Source: Cerioporus squamosus
Taxonomy: Eukaryota > Basidiomycota > Agaricomycetes > Polyporales > Polyporaceae
Length of the DNA: 64,000 nucleotides
Assembly (NCBI GenBank): GCA_022592435.1
Contig: JABYQS010000157.1
Span: 23,370-87,369, forward strand
Direction: 5' to 3'
In this document: positions 43,373-53,631 of the stretch, one piece after another
Layout: each line of letters opens with the position of its first letter
Position numbering within the stretch: position 1 is the stretch's first letter
Notes under the pieces: generated by a model
Seen by the model: only the letters and a program-made list of their open reading frames with translations
Told to the model about the DNA's origin: nothing
The model's database searches: none
Program-made: the position numbers and the translations under genes

Positions 43373-45107
43373 ATGGCACCGGCTAGCTGGGCTACAGCAG
43401 AGGAATGGGACTGGATGACCATGCGCAACCTAGAGAGCACGGACGCGTCCAAACACGGACGTTACGCTCCTTGGTTCAACGGGGTCAGCCACGATTGGTT
43501 TGTCAACTTCTCTGAACGCAAGAAGCTCTACGGCGACCACGAACATCTGACTCCTGAGGAAGAGGCTGGCCTAGCCGAAGCGATCAAGGCCAGGTGCAAG
43601 GTGAGTCTTATGATCTCCCGTGATACATCGAGAAGTCTGCTAACGACCACGACCAGCAACTAGCCAACTGGTTCCACAACCATTGCAACCCCACGCGCCA
43701 GGCGTGTGCCTCCCCATACGCTGTCGCTGCCCAACTCCGGAAAGGCGGCCGCAAGCGGGCCCCTCAGGTGCGGGAGGTGTACTGCCGTCTTTTTTACGAT
43801 GACGAGCAGAAGACCGCTGTGCAGGAGCAACTCAAGGACGCTGCGGGTGAGCTGGGACGGAAGCTCACCCGTGGGGAGACGATGGCCATCTTGCATGCGC
43901 ACATTGACACCGCATTCAGGTCAGCTTCCGAGGATGTCAAGGCACAGGTAGCCACGCATGTCACCGAGGAGAAGCAGTCGCTCATCGCCGCTGCCTCTGC
44001 CAACGACACCGAGCGAGAGCCAACTCCAGAGGAGTACCAAGCGTGAGTTGCGCCCTTGTCATATACGTCCGCAGTCTGTCTAACGTTCTACAGTGCTATC
44101 CAGGCGGGCCCGGGCATGTTTCAGGACCTCCTCAAGCCTGCTGTGAAGGCGCATGGATGGGTCTTCACCCTGGTCGGCGCAGGTCCGTGCCCGGAAGAGG
44201 GCAGACAGATTCGCAGCTATGCGTGAGTCCCTGCTGACTTTGGTTAGATGACCAGTGTTGCTCACACACGTGTAGCGTCCACTTCGGTCAGAACCAGATC
44301 GGCCATACCCTTCCTCAGGCGATGCCCGACTTCCGTGAAAAGATCATCAAGCCCATGATCCATTTTGCCAAGGGCGTCTTCCGTGAGTTCCTCCTTTAAC
44401 CACGTCCATATCTTGTGACTGATCTGCTTGGCAAATCAGCGCGCGAAGTCCGTGACAGCAGGGCGCTTCGAACCTTCTCTGAGGACATGGAGACCGATAC
44501 GGGATCATCCTCAACCAAAACGAGCACCGATGCTCCTTCCTGCCGACTCACCGCGATCACGAACACGTTCCAGGCCACCAGCCTCTCCGATCTGCCCCCC
44601 ACGGCCGTTCGTCAGACCGCTGTCGCCACACCCTTGGCCGTCCAGACTAGCGTTTCCGGGCCTTCTTCCTCCTCAAACGCTGCCTCGTCCTCCCACGTTG
44701 CCATGGAGCTAGACTCCTCGACAATGGACATTCCAAGCTTGCAGAGCATGTCCACCGATCTGTTCAACCCCGCCCTCATGTTCTCTGGCGACATGTACGC
44801 CGGCCTTGGGCCTGCGATGAATGGCGTCGGGTCCGCGTTTGGCGGTGCCCAGTTTGGGCAGTTCGGCGTTGGGCAGTTCGGTGTCGGGCAGTTCGGCGGC
44901 GGGCAGTACGGTGGCGGGCAGTTCGGCGGCGGGCAGTTCGGCGGCGGGCAGTTCGGCGGTGGGCAGTTCGGTGGTGGACAGTTCGGCACAGCGACATTTC
45001 CACCTACAGGAAGCGCTGCCCTGGGCAACATGGCATTTGGAGGCATGCTTGACGAGTTGAATGCGCCGCTGAACTTCAACCCGACTTCTACCGCAGCCCT
45101 GGCATGA
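43373..45107 (+). pseudogene. KDZ-associated accessory protein 2, KDZ-2 copy, truncated by Copia-B
   Basis: Five exons: 43373-43600, 43657-44042, 44094-44222, 44276-44382, 44440-45104. The junctions are in phase and positions match the KDZ-1 homologue (14927-17070). Shared motifs are SWATAEEWDW, QLANWFHNH, HGWVFTLVGAGPCPEE, VHFGQNQIG and FREKIIKP...FAKGVFP. The last exon has about eleven FGxGQ repeats (44850-44990), an unusual low-complexity stretch absent from the KDZ-1 copy. The frame is open up to the Copia-B junction; the stop codon TGA is the first three bases of the LTR (45105-45107), so the natural C-terminus is lost. The start lies about 240 bp from the divergent viroplasmin-motif gene, as in KDZ-1. 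Confidence 0.85.
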
Positions 45108-45704
45108 TGAAGTCTGAACCTGTGAAGGCAAGTCGCAACAACTAGCAGACGAGTGAGCAACACGAGTCCTCAGTCAGTAGAGCAAAAGACTGATAGCATA
45201 GACACAAGTACCTAGCAGACGAGTGGACAACACGAGCTACAAAGTACTTGTAAGTAAAGCATAAGTAAGCATAGGTAGGCGAGTACTTACTCCTCAGTCA
45301 GTAGAGCAAAAGACTGAGGAGACAAAGCCCAAGAGTCCCTCCTTATATACTGTGTCTGGAGTAGCATGAGTAAGCGACAGAAAGGAGAGCATAATACTGT
45401 CTGAGTCAGAACGAGTAGGGATAACTCAGACAATGACGAAGGATGACGAAGATACGACAAATACGAGGTCACAAGGGCATGTCTAGTACAGCCCAGAGAT
45501 ATCTAGAAAGAACTAGAAAGGTCCGGAGCGTTGCAGAACGCACTGGAATGGACTGGAAACAAAGAGAAGCCAGGTAACCACATGGTTTCGTACAACGTAC
45601 CCTAAAAGGAAAGGAAGACGCATAGCCTAAGATCTAATCGTAAGAGGCTGTGCCCATAGCGCCTAATGCGCAACTGATGTCCATAGTCCATAGTAAGTTC
45701 AACA
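45105..45704 (-). repeat. Copia-B 3' LTR
   Basis: 600 bp with TG...CA ends and TATATAAG box; abuts the polypurine tract. Its terminal TGA truncates the cargo gene to its left. Confidence 0.95.
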
Positions 45705-45715
45705 CTCCCACTCGT

Positions 45716-47424
45716 TCAAGACGCGGAGGTAACGAGACCCAAATTTGCCACGAAGTACTCCATGACGTGCAGTGAAGCATTCTTGGTCAACGGATCTGCC
45801 AGATTCTCCTCACTAGGAATAGCATAGATGTCCATGTTTGGAGTCTCGGCATATTCGCGTACGAAGTGGTAGTGCGTCTCGACGTGCTTACAACGCCGGT
45901 CGACGGCTGGGTTCAACGCAAGGTGAATAGCACCATGGTTGTCGACGCACATCGGCGTAGCCGAGCCCATGTCATCCCCTAACTCATCGCCAAACGTCCT
46001 AAGCCACATCATCTGACGAGCAGTGTCTGAAGCCGCCTTGTACTCTGCCTCAGTGGACGAGAGAGAGACGGTCTGTTGACGTCGAGATGCCCAAGACACG
46101 GCACCTCCTGCCATCAGGAAGACGAAAGCGGTCTGCGAATGCCGATCGTCGCGTTCTTCTGCCCAGTCTGAATCGGAATATGCGATCAGGCCGGCATTAG
46201 ATGCACCGTCATATCGTAGGCGATAATGCGATGTACCCCGGAGATACCATAAGACATAGAGAAGTCTATCAAGGTGATTGTCGGCAGGGTTCGCACTGTA
46301 CTTGCCCAGACGGTTGATGGCATACGAGATATCTGGTCGCGTCCCAAGACAGGCATAGAGAAGACTGCCCATCAAGCTCTGGAAACGTTGACGCAACTTC
46401 GCCGGTGCTTCTGTGGTAGCAGCTTCGATAACTGCACCAGCAGGGAGAGGAGTACACGCAGGCTTGCAGTTGGCCATCTGATAGTTCTCGAGAATGGCCT
46501 CGATGTACTCTTCTGGTCGATGTCAAGTGTCCGTGAGAGACGATCTCGACGTATACGAAGACCAAGGAATCGCTGAATAGGACCCAAGTCCGTCATCTTA
46601 TACTGCTTGCCAAGCGCCTTCTTGACCTTGTCGATATGCCCTCGACTGTCACCCATGAGAAGTAGGTCGTCGACATAGAGGACAATGATCGTGACACGGT
46701 CTGGGTCTGAATCCCCCCCTTGTCGGCAATATACATAGACTCCGGCATCAGAGTATGTCCGAACAAATCCCTGTCCGATGAGCGATTCATGAATCTTCTT
46801 GTTCCATTGGCGAGAGGCTTGCTTGAGACCATAGATGGCCTTCTTAAGCAGACAAACATAGTCCTCTTTGCCTTTCACGACCCAGCCCTTGGGTTGTTCC
46901 ATGTAGACCTCCTCGTCCAAGTCCCCATTGAGGAACGCAGTCTTAACATCCATTGCATCGATCTCCCAGTCCTCTAGGGCAGCGTGCGCAAGGAGATACT
47001 GAATAGACTCGAATCGAGCGACAGGAGAGAAGGTTTCGTGGTAGTCCTTCCCATAGACTTGCGTAAAGCCTTGTGCAACCAGACGTGCTTTGTAGCGACC
47101 GTCTGATTTACGATCATAGACCCAGCGACATGAGACAACAGATCGGTCCTTAGGACGAGGAACCAAGACCCAAGTCTTGTTCGCCATGAGAGACTCATAC
47201 TCCGAATGTTCAGCCGCAATCCAATGCTCACGATCTGGTGAAGCCATGGCGTCCTTATGATGCTCAGGAATGCCAGACTTATACCGCGAATAGAAGAGAG
47301 AGGCTAGGATTGCTTCTGCTTCACGCTGATCACTGTTATTATCCATACATGCATCTACTTGAGCGGGAGGTTCATCACCATAGACGTTATCTCTGGTGTG
47401 ATGCTCTGGCATTTTCCCCTTGTT
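45716..47424 (-). pseudogene. Copia-B pol, RT and RNase H part
   Basis: Same RT/RNase H protein as Copia-A with YVDDLLL and SLSSTEAEYKAA. One base is missing in the CTTCCTGG run near 46513, which breaks the frame between the RT thumb and RNase H. The stretch 46780-46960 carries a cluster of CpG to TpG/CpA changes against Copia-A and Copia-C. The upstream end stops at the hAT-N2 junction. Confidence 0.92.
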
Positions 47425-47432
47425 CTCTCGAG

Positions 47433-49109
47433 TAGGCTGTATCACGGGTGTCACGAACCCGCACGGGTTTCCGCAGATGTCACGCGTGGGTACGGGTTCG
47501 GGTCACGATGTACTGAACCCGCGTGAAACCCGTGACCCGCACAGGTTGTGACACCCAAAAGACATGCGTGTACGACGGTCAAATCGGAACGTCTAACGAT
47601 GCGTTTTATACCGTCAGAAAGCCACGAATCGTGGCTTTCTAGCGATATAAAACGCAGCCGGAGCCGTCCGCTGCAGACAGTGATGAAGTCTGAACCTGTG
47701 AAGGCAAGTCGCAACGACTAGCAGACGAGTGGACAACACGAGTCCTCAGTCAGTAGAGCAAAAGACTGATAGCATAGACACAAGTACCTAGCAGACGAGT
47801 GGACAACACGAGTCCTCAGTCAGTAGAGCAAAAGACTGATAGCATAGACACAAGTACCTAGCAGACGAGTGGACAACACAAGTCCTCAGTCAGTAGAGCA
47901 AAAGACTGAGGAGACGAAGCCCAAGAGTCCCTCCTTATATACTGTGTCTGGAGTAGCATGAGTAAGCGACAGAAAGGAGAGCATAATGCTGTCTGAGTCA
48001 GAACGAGTAGGGATGACTCAGACGATGACGAAGGATGACGAAGATACGACAAATACAAGGTCACAAGGGCATGTCTAGTACAGCCCAGAGATATCTAGAA
48101 AGAACTAGAAAGGTCCGGGGCGTTGCAAAACGCACTGGAATGGACTGGAAACAAAGAGAAGCCAGGTAACCACATGGTTTCGTACAACGTACCCTAAAAG
48201 GAAAGGAAGAAGCATAGCCTAAGATCTAATCGTAAGAGGCTGTGCCCATAGCGCCTAATGCGCAACTAATGTCCATAGTAAGTTCAACAGACAGCGCCAC
48301 AGAGCGGTCGATATTGCGCTTAAATTGCACTTGGTATCCACTCTAGAAGATGAACAAGTCAGTATGATCACAAACAATTTGGACCAGTCGTTCTTTAATG
48401 GCTGACAAATGCACCGTCCAAGATGTGGACAGTTACACCATCAAATTACAAAGATATGGCCGATTTACTGTGCAGCCAGTGGCTGCACAGTGAATCGGCC
48501 ATGCCGACCGCAATAGTAGACGTACTATGACCGCAAATGGCGCGTTCGAACCGGTGAGCACGGGGCAATCGATCAAGCCCTTGCACGCCCCGAACGGACA
48601 AGAAGTGGGGGTAGGAGAACGGGATCCTTGGCCGCTTTTGGGGATGGGAATAGGGAGGAAAAGAGAGAAGCAGCACATTTACCAGAGCGATTCATCTCAT
48701 TCTCCTGATCCCCTACTATCTTCTCCTTTCATTCCACTACTTTCCAAGCCTAAACTCCTCGAAATCCATAGAGAACTTGCTGAGATATGATTGAGCTTGC
48801 AGATGACTAGTAGAACAAAGAGAACTCGGAGTTTTTAGATCAGCTAGCCACCAAAAGACATAGAGAGTATCAGAAGAGAGTCCAGACAGCCCAGAAGGAG
48901 TGGTGAAGGAAGCAGAAGGTGTATGAGAGTGAGGGAGTAGAGGGAACCTGACAGAAAACCCGCGGGATACCCGTACCCGCGGTACCCGTAAGCCCCGGCG
49001 CTTAGCCCTGTACCCGTGGGAACCTGCGGGTTCACGGGTCGGGTTTCTGCATGGGCGTGGGTGCGGGTTCGGTCCGAGACCCCCGCGGGAACACCCGTGG
49101 CACACCCTA
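47433..49109. mobile_element. hAT-N2: non-autonomous hAT element in Copia-B
   Basis: Ends TAGGCTGTATCACGGGTGTC and (reverse strand) TAGGGTGTGCCACGGGTG, with an 8-bp duplication CTCTCGAG (47425-47432, 49110-49117). Homologous to hAT-N1 throughout but lying in the opposite orientation. It contains no gene. The inner sequence shows the same palindromic stem (gaaagccacgaatcgtggct) and paired GTGCAGCC..GGCTGCAC motifs (48470-48495). A solo LTR (47681-48289) has inserted into it. Confidence 0.93.
47681..48289 (-). repeat. Solo LTR of the copia family inside hAT-N2
   Basis: 609 bp, complete TG...CA ends and its own 5-bp duplication GACAG (47676-47680, 48290-48294), with no internal copia sequence. 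It is the product of LTR-LTR recombination. It has an extra copy of the 70-bp internal repeat compared with the other LTRs. Confidence 0.95.
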
Positions 49110-49117
49110 CTCTCGAG

Positions 49118-52100
49118 GAGAGCAACGAGGAGGAGCGTTTCCACCCTCAGGTGGATGACGACGCCATTGGTGACGAGGAGCTTGCGGATGAGGAGCAGGT
49201 GGTGGTTGCTCAGGCTGCTGCGGTTGCTGCGGCTCTGGAGCAGGTGGAGGAGCTGGAGCAGGGTCTGCAGGAGGAACGGGAGGAGGAGCGTCATCTGAAT
49301 CGTCGTTGAGACGATCAGGAACAGGAAGGTCAGCATCACCGTTGGAAGGTTCCTCAGGTGGCTGGTAATCAGGGAACAGACTGTCGTCGGGGGTAGCTCG
49401 ACAAGTGCCGGTGTCTGCACGTGCAGGAAATACGGTCTCATCGAAGATCACATTGCGAGATACTTCAACTTGACGGGTGGTCGGGTTCCATAGGCGATAC
49501 CCCTTTAAATCCGGCTCATAGCCCACAAACGTCCTCTCGACGGCCTTCTGGTCGAGCTTCCCTTGATGTTTGTCTTTCTGCACGTGTACGTAGGCTTTGC
49601 ACCCAAACACCCAGAAGTAGAAGACTTCCGGCTTGCTGCCGGTCCAGATGGTGATGGGGCACTCCCACTTAAGTCGTCTCATCGGCTGACGGTTATAGAT
49701 GTGGACGGCAGCATCAAGAGCGAGCTTCCAGAATCCATGAGAAAGGCCAGCAAAGTGGAGCATGCATAGAGCCTTCTCAGAGATCGTACGGATGAAGTGT
49801 TCAGCTTGTCCATTCTGCTGAGACGTTCCTGGCATCGTCTTATCGTGCTCAATCCCAAATTCATGAAGCATGGCTTGGAACGAGTCAGACATGTACTCCC
49901 CCCCTCGATCGGATCGTACTTGATTGATCTTGTGCTCCGTCTAGTTCTCAGCCCAAGACTTGAACTGTCTGAAGGCTTCCTCCTGATCAGACTTCTGCTT
50001 GAGAGCATAAACAGCAGCCAGACTGGAGCAGTCATCGACGAAGACACAGAAGTAGTTGAAGCCACCAATCAATGTGCCTAGAGGTCCTGCAATGTCCATG
50101 TGGACGAGAGCGAGAACGACTGCAGCACGCTTCTCAGAAGGAGGGAAAGGACGACGAGTCATCTTGCCCTTCGCACAACCTTCGCAGGGTTTGTCAGAGG
50201 GAGGACCAATGCTGTCCATGCCAGTGGTCACATCAGGCAGACGCTTGACAGCTTCTTTGCCTGGATGACCCCATCGACGATGCACTAAGTCATGGTCAAG
50301 GACACCGGATGCAGCATCGAGATTGCCAGAATTCTTCTTCCCTTCGACAATGAGAGGGAAGAGATAGAGATTGATCATAGGGATATAGGTACCTTGAAGG
50401 ACCTTTCAACCCTTGATCTCAACCGTCGAGCCGGAAGTGACTCGGCCCTTAGGCCTTGAGTCGAAGATGCTCATAAGTCCATCACCTTGGTAGATGAACG
50501 AACCCTTGCGCTCAATCATCCCAGTGGAGAAGAGTCGCTGCTCGCCCGCTGCAGGGATATAGCAGACGTCATTGAGAGTGACTTTGACTCGCTCTCCATC
50601 CACCAGGGAGTATCCCACAATTGTACCTTCACCGAGACAGGCAATCTGACCCGCTTGACCATCCTGAGCAGTCCTGAAGTACTTAGGTTGCGCGTACTCA
50701 CGATAGTCGGTGAAGTCAGACATGATTCCGGTGACATGTGACGATGCACCAGAATCCATGAGCCAGATTGTCTCGACGCGTCCCTCAGCAGCATCAGCTG
50801 CGCTGTAGAAAGAAACGGAGAGCTCGTTCGCGATGTTCGCTACAGGTACAAGAGAGGAGATAGTAGAGATAGTATGTGCGTGGTTATGTCCGTTCGAATT
50901 CCCATTGCCTTTGCCAGCCTCGTTACCACCCTTGCCAGAGTCCTTGCCCTTCTTCTTGTTCTGCGGATTCTTCTCTGGGAACTTCTTGTAGCAGTTAGAA
51001 GAGTCATGGTTGTCCTTGCCGCAGTGGGTGCAAGGAGGTCTAGGTCTCGGCTTTGGCTTCGAGATCTTGTGCGCCTGACCAATCGACGTCCCACGCAAGG
51101 AGTCCTCAAGCTTGAGCTTGGGCTTGACCGTCTCGAGAGTTAGGTCAGACTCCTTGGTAGTGTGTAGGATGGTGGAGATCGCCGGTCGGTACGAGTCAGG
51201 CATCTTCGAGAAGAGCCAGAAGACCTTGATGTGGTTGGCGAGGGTGTTCGTGCTATTGGCCGTTAACTCATCCAGGAGCCCAATGAAGGTCTGCACCTGG
51301 TCGACGATTGACTTGCTCTCGTCGAACCGAGGGTAGTTGAGAAGATGTTCGAACCGGGAGAAGGAGTACCCGTTGTCCGACTTCTCGTACGTAGCCTTCA
51401 AGGCGTCCCAGATCTTCTTAGCGGTCGTCTTCCCTTTGAAGCACTTGGACACCTCAGCACTAGTCTTGTACATGAGGATACCTTGCGCCCGATTGTCCGT
51501 CTTTCCCCAGGCCTTCACTTCATTGGCATTTCTGCCATCAGAAGCTGGAGTAGGACGTGCAATACTCCCACTGACGACATCCCAAGCATCAATCATCATC
51601 AGATAACTCTTCATCTGACGAGCCCACTCCTTGTATCCTTCCTGACCTCTGAGTTGAGGCAGGGTCTTCTCGAGACCGGCTTCCGACATCGCAAAGAGAT
51701 ACGGGTAGTCAGTCGGTTCTGGTGTGTTATCGGGAAGAGGTGGTAGTGCAGGAAGTGTTATGTCAGGAGTTGGTAGAGCGGATGGGATCAGTGTAGGATA
51801 GGGAGTGTCTGAAGGTGCAGGGAGAGGAATAGAATCTGGAGACGGAGATGGGAGAGTGACAGGAAGAACTTCAGGAGATGGAAGAACTTCTTCGACCGGT
51901 AGAATAGGAGATTGAGCAGGAGGGAGTTGTGGTGATGGAGGATGACTGTCTTCTTCAGACGAGTCGACTGAGACTGGAGTGATAGGTCTACAGTGCTGTC
52001 CTTCAACTGGTTCAACCAGAAGACGATGTTTAGGAGCATTGTCTGGTTTGACAACTTCTACAAAGCGATTTGGACAAGGTTGTCGATCGCAGTGGAAGTA

Positions 52101-52199
52101 CTCCCGATCTTCTTCGGACCAGAAGAGGTCACATTGTTGTCTGGTGTGATACCGGTGGTAGAGATGACTGCAGTTGTAGACGTCTGAGTCAGAATCCAC
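49118..52199 (-). pseudogene. Copia-B gag-protease-integrase part
   Basis: Minus strand from ATG 52199 (MDSDSDVYNCSHLYHRY). It has the zinc knuckle CTHCGKDNHDSSNC, protease DSGASSH, integrase zinc domain and the DDE core up to SREN at the hAT-N2 junction. Two premature stops arise by C to T transition on the coding strand: CGA to TGA at 50408 (IKG-stop, before the integrase) and CAG to TAG at 49943 (within the integrase core). Confidence 0.92.
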
Positions 52200-52274
52200 C
52201 GTGTCAATGCGAAAGGTTCAGGAAGCGCAATGATTTGAAGATAGCCATGTGTGATGGCAACAAGAGATGATCTC

Positions 52275-52440
52275 TAGGGGTGTGCCACGGGTGTTCCCGT
52301 GGGTGTCTCGGACCGAACCTGCACCCGCACCCGCGCAGAAACCCAACCCGCGAACCCACAGGTCTTGGCGGGTGCGGGTCAATAGCGCCGGGTGTACGGG
52401 CTCTGCGGGTTCGGGAATCCTGCGGGCTTTGGCAGGATGA
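52275..52440. mobile_element. hAT-N3: single end of the hAT-N family
   Basis: Begins TAGGGGTGTGCCACGGGTGT and runs through the same GAACC-TGCACCCGCACCC repeats as hAT-N1, then diverges near 52440. It starts 5 bp after Copia-B breaks off. No second end is seen, so it is a fragment or the left end of an element whose other end was lost. It could be the terminus of the hAT carrying the transposase at 53632-57080, but this cannot be shown. Confidence 0.7.
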
Positions 52441-52501
52441 ATGTGTTTGCATAGAGCTTCGGAGACTTGTACTACTGTACTACTTAGTACTGATGTCTAT
52501 A

Positions 52502-53340
52502 CTACACACCTGCTAACCCTTCGATCACCTCAGCTACCAGGTCCAAGTCGTCGCCACCAGCTCCGCCATTGAGAGCTTCTTCGGGCCCCTCCAGTTCGTC
52601 TTCAGCCCCGGCTGTCTCCTCCGGATGGTCGTGAGCGACAGACAACGGGGGCAGGACATCCTGTGCAAGATACTTCGAGTCAGTCCGAGTCAGAGGGCCA
52701 TAAGAGAGTCAGACGAGCCCAGTAGTAGTAACCAGACTTACTGCGAGCCAAGAGTCTGCCCATCGGACAAACCGCATCAAGAGCCTCTCGTTGGACGCTG
52801 GCTGTAGATAGCTCCTCCGGGCTGCGCAGAATGCGAGCCTTCGGAACTCGTTCCAGCGTCGAAGGAATGTTGCATCCCACGGAGCATTTGCGCCGCCAGC
52901 AAAGTAGTACAAGGTGCGTGCGATTGCGAAGATGATACGAAATTGGTAGGAGGTGATGTGATTAAAGAGGGAGGAGCCAACGAGGCCGCGGAGTGTGGAC
53001 AGGACCTCCATATGTGCATCGCGCACGTACTCCAGGTCGAGGGGGACGTGTAGCTATAATATATCAGCATCTCACATCACTGGTTCCGAGGGTGAACTGT
53101 TAGCATACGTACTATGATCTCTCGACGGCGCCCTAGGACTCGAATTGCGATCTGCTCCGGCTCTCTGTAGGGTACGCAGTAGGGGATGCGTGCCAATCGA
53201 AGGTAAATGGTCTGCGGCGGTACATCGACGTGGGGGAACGGGTGTCCAGTCCAGATGTCAACTGTTCCACCCCCTGCTTGAATGTCGTGAATACGAGGAT
53301 CCAGAGGGGGCATTACTGTCGGCGGTGGGATGTTCTCCAT
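52502..53340 (-). CDS. Hypothetical protein downstream of the hAT transposase
   Basis: Three exons in phase: 53340-53115 (MENIPPPTVMPPLDPRIHDI ... RVLGRRREII), about 53053-52742 (LHVPLDLEYVRDAHMEVL, ITSYQFRIIFAIARTLYYF, FVRWADSWLA) and about 52676-52502 (YLAQDVLPPLSVAHDHPEE, acidic tail to EGLAGV). Splice sites are good (GTACGT/TAG, GTAAGT/AAG). I do not recognise the family. Being on the same strand, about 290 bp beyond the transposase stop, it may be a second gene of the hAT element or a host gene caught between elements. The start codon is the first plausible ATG; exons further upstream are possible. Confidence 0.6.
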
Positions 53341-53631
53341 GTAGAGTGACGACAGCGACGGTGAAGGGAGAAATCGCAATAGTACTGTGCGTCCGAGCTG
53401 TCCTTATGTGGGCCAGTCGTCCCAGATTATCGATGGTATCTGTGAAGATTCAATCTCAGAGGCTGGGTCGGACGGCGGAAGTTGTGATCCAGATGTGGCT
53501 TAGTGGATTGCCAGGATTGGCCATGGCTAAGAACATGCTAGACGACAAGGTCTCACTCGAGAAAGCGATAGGCAGCGCGACAACATTGCGACATAAGACT
53601 AGTACTCAGACAAACCATGGACAAACAAGCT

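Larger units (their letters stand above)
23151..45104. mobile_element. KDZ-2: older KDZ element, split into two pieces
   Basis: Inferred from gene order. The piece 23151-27665 holds a KDZ transposase (minus). The piece 40005-45104 holds accessory protein 1 (minus), a viroplasmin-motif gene (minus) and accessory protein 2 (plus). This is the same set, order and orientation as in KDZ-1. Between them lies hAT-N1 with KDZ-3 inside. The left end must be in 1-3783 (Copia-A landed in between) and the right end is cut off by Copia-B at 45105. No termini can be seen, so the unity of the element rests on synteny alone. Confidence 0.65.
45105..52269 (-). mobile_element. Copia-B: copia element, 5' truncated, split by hAT-N2
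   Basis: Minus-strand copia of the same family as Copia-A. It keeps its 3' LTR (45105-45704), pol and gag, but homology to the other copies stops at 52269, inside the 5' leader, so the 5' LTR and primer site are missing. The left flank is TGGCA, with no partner found. The integrase-RT linker is split by hAT-N2 (duplication CTCTCGAG). Coding defects: single-base deletion near 46513, CAG to TAG near 49943, CGA to TGA at 50408. Confidence 0.92.

Noticed and set aside
44612..45163. Minus-strand frame with repeated NCPPP units
   Set aside because: Shadow of the FGxGQ repeats of the plus-strand gene, and it crosses the LTR junction.
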